Positions 8,097 to 15,459 of a stretch of DNA of 64,000 bases are shown in pieces. How positions within the stretch are numbered: the first letter of the stretch is position 1; every line of letters begins with the position of its first letter. This DNA comes from Phycisphaerae bacterium (GTDB taxonomy: Bacteria > Planctomycetota > Phycisphaerae > Sedimentisphaerales > Anaerobacaceae): assembly GCA_030601845.1 (NCBI GenBank), contig JAUWAY010000009.1:1-64000 (forward strand). The letters are read 5' to 3'. Below the pieces are notes generated by a model. The model did no database searches and was not told where the DNA came from. It saw only the letters and a list, made by a program, of their open reading frames with translations. A program made the translations under genes and the position numbers.

Positions 8097-9161
8097 ATGC
8101 TTAGCGAAATAAGAGTTTCATGTGCCCCTCATATTAGTAAGCCGCTTTCTACGCGCAGCGTAATGATAGACGTCATAATTGGATTAGTGCCTGCTATGGC
8201 GGCGGCGGGCTATTATTTCCGCATCTATGCGCTTATCCTTATCCCCACCTGTGTCATTTCGTCGGTTGCAACCGAATGGCTGTGTAATATTATCCGCAAA
8301 AAGCCCAATTCCCTCGAATCACTCGGCGACTTCAGTGCCGTCGTTACCGGTATAATCCTTGCGTTATCACTTCCGCCGAGTTTGCCTGTCTGGGCGGCAA
8401 TAGTCGGCAGCGTTTTTTGCATCGCAATTGGGAAAATGGTTTTTGGCGGACTGGGCGGGAATATTTTCAATCCTGCTATGGTCGGCAGAGCGTTCTTAGC
8501 CGCCTGCTTTGGTATGCTGATGACGAGCTGGACGGTCCCTGCCACAATCGATTCGACAATGTCCAAAATCGCTGCGGACAACAAAATCGACGCACGGACG
8601 CAGGCAACACCACTGGCCTGGAGCAAGGAGGCCATAAAGGCCAGAAGACAGAAGACAGATGACGGAGGACAGAGCCGGGATGAGGGACGAGTATCGAGGG
8701 TCGTTAATGACCAACTTTGGGCTATGTTCAAGGGTGAGGTTGGCGGATGCCTGGGTGAAACGAGTGGCTTAGCTCTAATAATCGGCGGTGTTTATCTTTT
8801 GATAAGACGGACAATAAACTTTCACATCCCGTTTGCTGTTTTGCTATCTGCTTTTATTTTTGCGGCGATTAGTTACTTAATAAACTCCGATGCCTATATC
8901 CGGCCGTTGGCCCACCTGAGCAGCGGTGGGATGTTGCTGTGCGCATTTTTTATCGCTACCGACCCTGTTACCGCACCTTTGACGCGCAGGGGAATGTGGA
9001 TTTTTGGAATCGGGGTAGGGGCGATAACGATGCTTATAAGAATCATCGGGGAATACCCGGAAGGCGTGATGTATGCCGTTCTTTTGATGAATGCCGTTAC
9101 GCCCCTTATTGACCGGCTCTGCAAGCGGATTCCTGCAGGAGGCAAGCCCAGTATAAAGTAA
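8097..9161 (+). CDS. rnfD: Rnf electron transport complex subunit RnfD (with repeat insertion)
   Basis: Integral membrane subunit with about ten helices, homologous to NqrB, that carries covalent FMN. The flavinylated Thr is most likely Thr171 in the segment TQATPL, at the usual place for the RnfD GATPL motif. Residues about 182-203 (from KARRQKTDDG to VSRVV) are highly polar. They are encoded by gacagaagacagatgacggaggacag..gagggacgag, which is one of the intergenic word repeats of this window. It falls in the loop after the flavin Thr and keeps the frame, so the protein is probably functional with an enlarged loop. The ATG at 8097 follows rnfC closely. Confidence 0.95.
   Translation: MLSEIRVSCAPHISKPLSTRSVMIDVIIGLVPAMAAAGYYFRIYALILIPTCVISSVATEWLCNIIRKKPNSLESLGDFSAVVTGIILALSLPPSLPVWAAIVGSVFCIAIGKMVFGGLGGNIFNPAMVGRAFLAACFGMLMTSWTVPATIDSTMSKIAADNKIDARTQATPLAWSKEAIKARRQKTDDGGQSRDEGRVSRVVNDQLWAMFKGEVGGCLGETSGLALIIGGVYLLIRRTINFHIPFAVLLSAFIFAAISYLINSDAYIRPLAHLSSGGMLLCAFFIATDPVTAPLTRRGMWIFGIGVGAITMLIRIIGEYPEGVMYAVLLMNAVTPLIDRLCKRIPAGGKPSIK
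8641..8705. repeat. Word repeat inserted in frame in rnfD
   Basis: agaagacagaagacagatg, ggaggacagag and gagggacgagtatcgaggg are the same words as in the tracts at 24110-24170 and 16108-16146. They lie inside the rnfD reading frame without a stop. Confidence 0.75.
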
Positions 9162-9204
9162 AAGTGCCTAAAGTGAGCTAAAGTGCCTAAAGTGAACTAA
9201 AGTT
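9156..9204. repeat. CTAAAGTG word repeat, left flank of four-helix cassette
   Basis: Tandem words (aaagtgcctaaagtgagcta, then aagtgcctaaagtgaacta) run from the rnfD stop to the next ATG. The inverse orientation of the same words stands at 9588-9629. Confidence 0.75.
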
Positions 9205-9555
9205 ATGGATAATAAAGAGTTTGCTAAAGAGCTTGAGAGACGAACACGGGAATTCGGCGTGCGCATAATCCGTTTATCGAGAACTCTACCCAATACATCC
9301 GAGGCAAGGGTCATAAGGACGCAGATGACAAAATCTGGAACGTTCATTGGTGCAAATTATCGAGAGTCGAATCGAGCAAGAAGCAAGGCCGATTTCAAAA
9401 ACAAGATTAAGATTTGTGAAAGTGAAACCAGTGAAACGCAATACTGGCTGGAAGTAATTGTAAAGCTAAATTGGATATCCTGGGCAAAAGTGAAGTGGGA
9501 ATATGAAGAATGCGGCGAATTACTTGGTATTTTTACATCTGCTGCGAACAAGTAA
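9205..9555 (+). CDS. Four-helix bundle protein (23S rRNA intervening-sequence type)
   Basis: This 116-residue protein matches the small four-helix-bundle family often encoded in 23S rRNA intervening sequences and related to diversity-element Avd proteins. Signature stretches are RTQMTKSGTFIGANYRES and KICESETSETQYWL. The molecular role of free-standing members is not known; basic surface helices may bind nucleic acid. It interrupts the rnf operon between rnfD and rnfG and is flanked by inverted CTAAAGTG repeats, so it looks like a minigene carried into the operon. It is in the operon's orientation and should not block downstream transcription. Confidence 0.88.
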   Translation: MDNKEFAKELERRTREFGVRIIRLSRTLPNTSEARVIRTQMTKSGTFIGANYRESNRARSKADFKNKIKICESETSETQYWLEVIVKLNWISWAKVKWEYEECGELLGIFTSAANK

Positions 9556-9587
9556 ACTCTAAAGATGGGCCTGTGTATTGGTTTTTA

Positions 9588-9660
9588 CAACTTTAGGCAC
9601 TTTACACTTTAGACACTTTACACTTTTTACCGTCTTTGTATCTTGGTGGCAAAAAAGGAT
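9588..9660. repeat. CTAAAGTG (inverted) and CTTGGTGGC word repeats, right flank of cassette
   Basis: ctttaggcactttacactttagacactttacactt is the reverse complement type of the words at 9156-9204. It is followed by gtctttgtatcttggtggcaaaa, matching words at 3030-3060 and 33860-33890. Confidence 0.7.
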
Positions 9661-9665
9661 TCATA

Positions 9666-10322
9666 ATGCTTAAGATAAAACATTTTATCCAACAAAGCTG
9701 GCTGTTGATTGCTGCGTCATTCTTATTTGGGCTGCTGATAGCGGTGACTAACGCCGGCCTGGATGAGAGAATAAAGCAGAACGAGAAGGACAAACTCAAT
9801 GACCTAATGAAAGCGCTCGTTACCGATGCCAATGACTTCAAGATAGAGATAGAAGGTGTCCAGATACCCGGCAAAAGGGGCAGGGTAACTGAGACGGATA
9901 TTTACAAGGTCCTTGATGATGACGGCAACAGGATAGGGTTTGCATTTGTTGCAGTCGGGCCCGGCTTTGCAGATAAGATTAAACTTGTGATAGCTGTTGA
10001 CGACAGATGTGAAAAGTTCTTCGGATTTAAGGTGCTGTCGAGCAATGAAACGCCGGGGTTTGGCGACAAAATCAAGGAAGACTACCTTGGTGAGCAGTTC
10101 AAGGGGGCGCCAGCAGGAGAACTTGAGCTTGTGAAAGCCGGCAAGGTGGAAGAAGTAGACAGCAAAATCGTAGCGATCAGTGGGGCAACAGTGAGTAGCG
10201 AAGCTGTAGTAAAGATATTCAATACATACATTGATAGGGTAAGAGAACAGTTGCAAGCGAAGGGATTTATTCATGCCACGAAGGCACTAAGACACGAAGA
10301 AAATAAAAGTGAGCTAAAGTGA
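9666..10322 (+). CDS. rnfG: Rnf electron transport complex subunit RnfG
   Basis: RnfG has one N-terminal membrane helix (about residues 11-28) and an exposed FMN-binding domain. The covalent flavin site is Thr175 in SGATVSS, modified by the ApbE encoded 4 kb downstream. The track start at 9636 lies inside a repeat; ATG 9666 (MLKIKHF) is the sensible start. The last about 16 residues, after LQAKGF, are encoded by the words gccacgaaggcactaagacacgaag and agtgagctaaag. The C-terminus and stop are therefore repeat-derived and unlikely to be conserved. Confidence 0.95.
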   Translation: MLKIKHFIQQSWLLIAASFLFGLLIAVTNAGLDERIKQNEKDKLNDLMKALVTDANDFKIEIEGVQIPGKRGRVTETDIYKVLDDDGNRIGFAFVAVGPGFADKIKLVIAVDDRCEKFFGFKVLSSNETPGFGDKIKEDYLGEQFKGAPAGELELVKAGKVEEVDSKIVAISGATVSSEAVVKIFNTYIDRVREQLQAKGFIHATKALRHEENKSELK

Positions 10323-10340
10323 CTAAAGTTAAAAAATAAC
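10273..10340. repeat. Word repeat overlapping the rnfG 3' end
   Basis: gccacgaaggcactaagacacgaag followed by gtgagctaaagtgactaaagttaaaaaataa. The second part is nearly the same as 30062-30085 after the NuoB-like gene. The rnfG stop codon lies inside it. Confidence 0.7.
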
Positions 10341-10362
10341 AAGAAAAGAGGATTACTTAGCA

Positions 10363-10983
10363 ATGGCGAATAAATCAATGGATTCAGCTTCTATTTATAA
10401 ACAGACGCTATTGGCAGGTCTGTGGCGTGAGAATCCGGTCTTTCGGCTACTGTTAGGGATGTGTCCGACGCTGGCGGTTACCGCCGCCGTTAAGCCGGCT
10501 CTGACTATGGGACTTTGTGTTATCTTTGTGCTGCTGTGCAGCAATATCGTGGTCAGCCTGATGCGCAACCTTCTCAAGCCGCACCTGCGCATCCTGATGT
10601 TTACGCTGACGATAGCAACTTTTGTTACCATAGCGGATTTGTTTTTGAAGGCGTTTGCGCTGCGAATGAGTGAAACGCTCGGCCCTTATGTCCCGTTGAT
10701 TATTGTCAATTGCATTATCATTTGCCGGGCTGAGGCGTGCGCCAGCAAGAACGGCCTTGTAGTAAGTATTATCGACGCACTGGGAATGGGGGTCGGCTTT
10801 ACACTTACATTGTGCGTTTTGGCCGGGGTGAGGGAGTTGCTATCGACAGGCAAGATATTCGAGGCGCAAGTGATGCCTGATTGGTTTGTGCCGTGGGCTG
10901 CGATGAGTATGCCAGTGGGAGCGTTTATAACTCTGGGATTATTGCTTGGATTGGTAAACGCAGTCAGCAAAAGAAAAGCTTAA
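10363..10983 (+). CDS. rnfE: Rnf electron transport complex subunit RnfE
   Basis: A 206-residue integral membrane protein with six helices, homologous to NqrD. Typical stretches are WRENPVFRLLLGMCP near the start, PLIIVNCIIICRAEA, and GFTLTLCVLAGVREL in the second half. Paired RnfE and RnfA hold an intramembrane iron-sulfur site through Cys residues in the half-helices; Cys residues are present in both halves here (MCP and NCIIICR). It is followed after 12 bases by rnfA. Confidence 0.95.
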   Translation: MANKSMDSASIYKQTLLAGLWRENPVFRLLLGMCPTLAVTAAVKPALTMGLCVIFVLLCSNIVVSLMRNLLKPHLRILMFTLTIATFVTIADLFLKAFALRMSETLGPYVPLIIVNCIIICRAEACASKNGLVVSIIDALGMGVGFTLTLCVLAGVRELLSTGKIFEAQVMPDWFVPWAAMSMPVGAFITLGLLLGLVNAVSKRKA

Positions 10984-10995
10984 GAGGTAAGATTT

Positions 10996-11586
10996 ATGGA
11001 TACTTTTAACATTCTGCTTATGGGTTTTATATCCATCGTCATAGTCAACAACCTTGTCCTTACGAAGTTCCTCGGCATCTGTCCCTATCTTGGTGTATCC
11101 GGCAGAATAGATATGGCCTTCGGTATGGGGATGGCAGTAACATTCGTTGTAACACTCAGCGGCACGCTGACCTGGCTGATTGACCATTTAATCCTGATGG
11201 GTACGCCGTTGGAGGTTACGCGATACGTCTGCTTCATATTGGTTATTGCCGGTGCCGTGCAGCTTGTCGAGATGTATGTGCGAAAGTTTTTTCCTTCATT
11301 GTACGAAAGCTTCGGTATATTTTTGCCGTTGATTACTACAAACTGTGCGATTTTAGGACTGTGTTTGTTTATCAACCTATGGGAGATTGACTCTCTTGTA
11401 GAGGCGGTGGTGCTTAGCTTTGGCGCCGGCATTGGTTTTACTATGGCCATTTGTATAATGGCCGGCATTCGTGAGAACCTGAATTTAGCTGACGTGCCGG
11501 AATGTCTTAAAGGAGCACCGATTACACTGATTACGGCGGGTATTCTTACGCTGGCGTTTATGGGCTTTGCGGGAATGATAAGATAA
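10996..11586 (+). CDS. rnfA: Rnf electron transport complex subunit RnfA
   Basis: A 196-residue, six-helix membrane subunit homologous to NqrE. It has the family stretches NNLVLTKFLGICPYLG near the N-terminus and PLITTNCAILG in the middle. The Cys residues in these inverted half-repeats match the RnfA/E iron-sulfur site. AGAGG lies just before the ATG. It is separated from rnfB only by a short word-repeat tract. Confidence 0.96.
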   Translation: MDTFNILLMGFISIVIVNNLVLTKFLGICPYLGVSGRIDMAFGMGMAVTFVVTLSGTLTWLIDHLILMGTPLEVTRYVCFILVIAGAVQLVEMYVRKFFPSLYESFGIFLPLITTNCAILGLCLFINLWEIDSLVEAVVLSFGAGIGFTMAICIMAGIRENLNLADVPECLKGAPITLITAGILTLAFMGFAGMIR

Positions 11587-11646
11587 GTGGATGAGTGAAT
11601 GTGTGGATGCGTAGATGAGCAAACGCATAGACGCATTTACAAAGAA
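11587..11646. repeat. GTGGATG / ACGCATTTAC word repeat between rnfA and rnfB
   Basis: gtggatgagtgaatgtgtggatgcgtagatgagc followed by cgcatagacgcatttac. The last word recurs as cgacgcatttactcatttacgcatt at 18881-18908. The track start of rnfB lies in it. Confidence 0.6.
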
Positions 11647-12522
11647 ATGATTTTAGCTGATATATATCAATTATGGCAGGGTGCCTGGCCGGCTGGGGTG
11701 ACAATGTTGGTCCTGGGCAGTGGTTTTGCAGTGGTGCTTTTAATTGCGAGCGAAAAGCTCAAGGTCAAGGTCGACCCGAAGATAGAACAAATCCAGGAGG
11801 CCCTGCCGAATCTTGACTGCGGTGCGTGCGGCTTTGCCGGCTGTGGTCAATATGCCAAAGCCGTTTTGGAAAATCCTGAACTACTCGGCAAATGCGCACC
11901 CGGCGGACCAGAAACGTCAGAAGCAATCGCAGATGTATTGAATCTGCAAATCAGCGATTCAGGGGCCCCTAAAAGACCGATTGTGCACTGCCGAGCTCGC
12001 AGCGCCGACAAAACCACATACGGAAAATATCAGGGCATACCAACCTGCATATCCGCAAATGCTTTGGCCAATGTGCAGGCCTGCAAATTCGGATGCCTGG
12101 GCTTCGGCGATTGTGTGACGGCCTGCAAATTTGATGCTCTGGGTATTGTTGATGGTCTGGCCATCGTTGATTATGGAAAATGTACCGGCTGCGGCGCCTG
12201 CTCAAGGGCTTGCCCACGCAATCTGATAGAAATGGTTCCTTTCCGTTATGAAAATCTGATGATTATTGCGTGTAGCAGCAAAGAGAGCGGCAAGAGCACA
12301 CGGGCAATGTGCAAAGTGGGCTGTATTGGCTGCAGGCTTTGCGCCAAACAAACCGAGCAATTCAGAGTTGAATATAATTTAGCCCGCTTGGGTTACGAAG
12401 AATACCAGCCGACCGAGCAGGCCGAGACTGCTATGGAGAAATGTCCGACCGGCGTAATTATCCGGGTTGGCAAAACTGCCTTGGGCACCGAACAACCGGC
12501 TGAGAAAGTAGCTAAAGGCTAA
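11647..12522 (+). CDS. rnfB: Rnf electron transport complex subunit RnfB
   Basis: RnfB takes electrons from reduced ferredoxin. An N-terminal membrane anchor is followed by a four-Cys cluster domain (DCGACGFAGCGQYAKAV..GKC). Two [4Fe-4S] motifs around CLGFGDCVTACKF and CTGCGACSRACP come next, with a further Cys set (CKVGCIGCRLC) near the end. The presence of this subunit and the absence of NqrF mark the operon as Rnf rather than Nqr. The track start at 11599 lies in a repeat. ATG 11647 (MILADIYQLW) is preferred because it begins directly at the membrane anchor. Confidence 0.95.
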   Translation: MILADIYQLWQGAWPAGVTMLVLGSGFAVVLLIASEKLKVKVDPKIEQIQEALPNLDCGACGFAGCGQYAKAVLENPELLGKCAPGGPETSEAIADVLNLQISDSGAPKRPIVHCRARSADKTTYGKYQGIPTCISANALANVQACKFGCLGFGDCVTACKFDALGIVDGLAIVDYGKCTGCGACSRACPRNLIEMVPFRYENLMIIACSSKESGKSTRAMCKVGCIGCRLCAKQTEQFRVEYNLARLGYEEYQPTEQAETAMEKCPTGVIIRVGKTALGTEQPAEKVAKG

Positions 12523-12540
12523 AAACCATCCCCTAAGAAA

Positions 12541-12632
12541 ACTCGAATATCGAATATCGAAATTCGAAACAATCTCGAAATTCAAATTTCAAATGTCCCA
12601 AACCTTAAGTTTCGGATTTCGTATTTATTCTC
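12541..12632. repeat. CGAAATTCGAAAT word-repeat tract after rnf
   Basis: cgaatatcgaatatcgaaattcgaaac, ctcgaaattcaaatttcaaatg and tttcggatttcgtattt are variants of one word, shared with tracts at 6565-6600, 24183-24215 and 59226-59290. The 12523-12882 gap holds no gene, only this tract and the promoter of the PEP-CTERM gene. Confidence 0.65.
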
Positions 12633-12719
12633 GTGCTTTTTGTGGATCACTATCTCTTTATTTTCCCAAGACTTACAGGGGGAAAAAACAAAAAATCCCA
12701 TAATTTTTAGGAATTTTTC

Positions 12720-12749
12720 TTGACACACGCCCCCCCCGCTATGTATACT
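12720..12749 (+). promoter_or_regulatory. Candidate promoter for PEP-CTERM gene
   Basis: TTGACA, 18 bases including a C8 run, and TATACT. The leader to the ATG at 12883 is about 130 bases. Confidence 0.6.
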
Positions 12750-12882
12750 TGTATTGTCTTTTTAGTATTAGTACTAGTGAGGAGTAGTGTGAAAAGTCGG
12801 AGGAGTTCGAATCCAGCTTTTCCCCCACAAAATAATCATATCTTGTTGCAAAAGTACGACTTAAATTTTTGCGGACAAGTAG

Positions 12883-13698
12883 ATGAAAATGAAAAAAACG
12901 AAATCCTTGTTTTTAGCACTTAGTCTTTGTTTGTCAGCTTTAACGTCTAATGTTTTGGCAACGTGGAACATGGAATTTATCGTGCTGTCATATGAAGACA
13001 AGGGCCTTTATAAAGTCTCAGGCATAAATTTGGACGCTGTGCACATTGGCAACCTTGGGGTACAGGGAGATTTTTGGGGACTCGTGGCTGTTTCAGAAGA
13101 GCGCGTTTATACTATTGATAGAACGCCCAACAAACTATATACTGTGAGTATAAAAGATGCTGCGATAATTTCGTCAGTTCAGTTAGACCAAGATGTTTTT
13201 GTAAATACACGGGGATTTGATGTTTCACCAGATGGAATAATGTATGGTGTTTTACCTGGTATGCAATTAAGAACAATTAATCCAGAAACAGGCGAAACTA
13301 CATTCTTAACGAATATCACAGGCGCTAAGACAATCGAATCGATAGCATTTTCTCCAGAAGGCACTTTGTATGCAGTAGGGTCCCCTACTAGCAAAATTTA
13401 TTCTAACACTTTGTATCAATTGGACTTGAATAGTGGTAGCCTGTCGTTAATTAACAGTATGAGTGTATCAGATATCGATACTTTGACCTTTGCTCCTGAC
13501 GGATATTTGTATGGTACTGACTCACTTGCAGGAGTGGTTGCAGACCTATATCAAATCCACCCTGTAACGGGGGCATTAACAAATCTCGGTAGTACTGGTG
13601 TGACTGAAGCAGATGGATTACTTGCCGTTCCCGAACCTGCGACGGTTTTGCTGGTTGGGTTGGGTGGTCTGGCTTTGAGAAGAAGACGCAGAGGATAA
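12883..13698 (+). CDS. PEP-CTERM sorting domain protein, beta-propeller-like
   Basis: This 271-residue exported protein has a signal peptide (basic start, then a hydrophobic stretch ending LTSNVLA) and a body of repeated strands of the LYGTD/LYQIHPVTG type. These look like a short beta-propeller. The C-terminal sorting tail has a PEP motif (VPEPATV), a hydrophobic helix and a terminal Arg cluster. The tail is the known signal for exosortase-dependent export and anchoring, so the protein should end up outside the inner membrane or on the surface. No exosortase gene is in the window. The ligand is unknown. Confidence 0.88.
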   Translation: MKMKKTKSLFLALSLCLSALTSNVLATWNMEFIVLSYEDKGLYKVSGINLDAVHIGNLGVQGDFWGLVAVSEERVYTIDRTPNKLYTVSIKDAAIISSVQLDQDVFVNTRGFDVSPDGIMYGVLPGMQLRTINPETGETTFLTNITGAKTIESIAFSPEGTLYAVGSPTSKIYSNTLYQLDLNSGSLSLINSMSVSDIDTLTFAPDGYLYGTDSLAGVVADLYQIHPVTGALTNLGSTGVTEADGLLAVPEPATVLLVGLGGLALRRRRRG

Positions 13699-13771
13699 AG
13701 GAATTTAGAATGTAGAATTGAGAATACAGAATTAAAATGGGCTGCTGGCGTTATGCTTGCGGCCTTTTTTG

Positions 13772-13800
13772 TTGACATCTTAAACCGAATTTGATAGAAT
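13772..13800 (+). promoter_or_regulatory. Candidate promoter of hicBA
   Basis: TTGACA, a 17-base spacer and TAGAAT, about 57 bases before the hicB start. Confidence 0.65.
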
Positions 13801-13856
13801 TTATCTTATAGATATAATGAGCGTTAGTACGAACTGCCAAATCAGGAGATAGCTGA

Positions 13857-14078
13857 ATGTATAAAGTAACCGGATATATTGAAAAAGACCCGGAGACCGG
13901 CCTGTACGTGGCTATTGTGCCGGGAATCCCGGGGGCGCACACCCAGGCGGAAACTCTGGATGAGCTTAAGGACAATCTCAAAGAGGTGGTCGAATTATGC
14001 CTTGAGGAAATGGACCCCGAGGCAAAAAAGCAAATACCTGAATTTGTAGGAATCCAGCAACTTGAGGTGGGGGGTTGA
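13857..14078 (+). CDS. hicB: HicB-family antitoxin
   Basis: A 73-residue protein with the HicB partial RNase H-like fold: YIEKDPETGLYVAIVPGIPG followed by a helix (ETLDELKDNLKEVVELCLEE). It lacks the C-terminal DNA-binding domain of long HicB forms, so autorepression may be weak or rely on another site. AGGAG precedes the ATG. It lies before hicA, the reverse of the classical order, and overlaps it by four bases (TTGA). Confidence 0.88.
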   Translation: MYKVTGYIEKDPETGLYVAIVPGIPGAHTQAETLDELKDNLKEVVELCLEEMDPEAKKQIPEFVGIQQLEVGG

Positions 14079-14308
14079 GCAAGCTCAAGCTTATCGATGC
14101 TAAGACAATGGAGAAGTTGCTACTTCGGCTGGGCTTTGAAAAAGTTCGCCAGAAGGGAAGCCACGCCTTTTACAGACACCCAGACGGAAGGGTTACTACC
14201 GTACCACACCACAAAGCAAGGGTATTGGCACGGCCTTTAATCAGAGAGATTCTACGTGAGATAGAAATTACGATTGATGATTATAATAACCATTTGAAAA
14301 GGTTATAA
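14075..14308 (+). CDS. hicA: HicA-family mRNA interferase toxin
   Basis: A 77-residue toxin with the dsRBD-like HicA fold. It carries the active-site His in KGSHAFYRHP (His30) and the following TTVPHHKARVLARPLIREIL. It is normal length. The start is TTG, overlapping the hicB stop, so translation should be coupled and lower than that of the antitoxin. The family cleaves mRNA and is neutralised by HicB. Confidence 0.9.
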   Translation: MSKLKLIDAKTMEKLLLRLGFEKVRQKGSHAFYRHPDGRVTTVPHHKARVLARPLIREILREIEITIDDYNNHLKRL

Positions 14309-14367
14309 AAATACAAACCAGCGCAATCCATCCCAGCAGGCCGGTATCATTCCTGCTTAAAAGCGAA

Positions 14368-15417
14368 TCACTTTATGTATTTTTCTGCGTTGCTGGTTTT
14401 GAGCAGCTCAAAGTTTGGCGGTGAAGATATCAAAATGCCTTCGGCGGAAGGTATTTTTTCGATTAAGGCAAGGCCTTTTTGTGCACCCATCACGTTCACG
14501 GCCGTCGCCAAGGCATCGGCGTCAGTTGCATTGTCCGCAATAATGGTTACGCTTGATAGGTCTTCGGCGCTTGTTCCCGCATTACGGTTAATGATATGGC
14601 TGTGGCGCTTGCCTTCAATCAGAACAAACTGGCGATAATCACCACTGGTAGCAACTGCTCCATCCACTAATTCCAGTGTCAACAAGAGATTGTATTCGCC
14701 AACATCCTTGTTTATGTTCGGGTCTTGCAGGCCGATTAGCCATTTGTCTTTGCCTCGCGGCGGCGCACCGAAGCATCGGATGTCACCGCCGAGGTCGACC
14801 ATACCACCGATTGCCCCGCTCGTTTGCATTACCTCAATGGCTTTATCCACGGCATAGCCCTTAGCAATGCCGCCCAGGTCCAGCCGCATACCATCAACGG
14901 CAAACTTCACCGTCCTGTTTTGGTCATCAAGTTTTAGCTTCTCAAAGCCCACTTTCGACCTGGCCTGGGCGATTTGGTCTTCGCTGGGAGCGACCTGGTT
15001 TTTCTCCGCCGAACGGAACAAATCTACCAAAGGCCCGACAGTAACATCAAACGCTCCACCGGTAAGTTTGCTGAACGCAACGGCTCTTTGCAAAACTTCG
15101 TATGTTGATTGGCTAACCTTAACTGCTCGCCCGAAGCCATCCCTGTTGACCTGGCATATTTGCGAATCGCTCCTGTAGTCGCTCATCAGCTCATCAACCT
15201 TCTCAATCTCTGCAAAAGCAGCCTCAATGCACTTATTAGCTGTGCTTGAATCTGCTGCAACAGCAACGATGCGGGCAAATGTCCCCATAACGAGGCGGTG
15301 GCCACTGTCGGTTGACACCGGTTTCTTAGCAATAAGAGAAAAATGTAACGCTGTAATCAAAAAAGCAGCGAAAATTATAATCACAATTACTCTAATCTTT
15401 GTATTCATAAGCATCAA
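14368..15417 (-). CDS. apbE: FAD:protein FMN transferase ApbE
   Basis: ApbE attaches FMN covalently to Thr residues of RnfG and RnfD. An N-terminal membrane anchor (about residues 9-28) is followed by the catalytic fold: MGTFARIVAV, GGAFDVTVGPLVDLF, LDLGGIAKGYAVDKA and VDLGGDIRCFG. The C-terminal half carries the Mg/FAD-binding DATDADALATAV motif. It lies 2 kb from rnf, which supplies its likely substrates. The track start is a TTG at 15417. ATG at 15414 or 15408 is more likely. It is divergent from the radical SAM gene with only about 45 bases between. Confidence 0.94.
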   Translation of the reverse strand: MMLMNTKIRVIVIIIFAAFLITALHFSLIAKKPVSTDSGHRLVMGTFARIVAVAADSSTANKCIEAAFAEIEKVDELMSDYRSDSQICQVNRDGFGRAVKVSQSTYEVLQRAVAFSKLTGGAFDVTVGPLVDLFRSAEKNQVAPSEDQIAQARSKVGFEKLKLDDQNRTVKFAVDGMRLDLGGIAKGYAVDKAIEVMQTSGAIGGMVDLGGDIRCFGAPPRGKDKWLIGLQDPNINKDVGEYNLLLTLELVDGAVATSGDYRQFVLIEGKRHSHIINRNAGTSAEDLSSVTIIADNATDADALATAVNVMGAQKGLALIEKIPSAEGILISSPPNFELLKTSNAEKYIK

Positions 15418-15459
15418 TAATAAATAGAAAATGATTAATAATCAATTTATAATGCCGAT

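Noticed and set aside
6707-12522. Nqr sodium pump
   Set aside because: RnfB is present, NqrF is absent and the RnfC signature is clear.
12720-12923. 67-residue ORF over the PEP-CTERM promoter
   Set aside because: It covers promoter elements and the start of the real gene, has no ribosome site and looks spurious.
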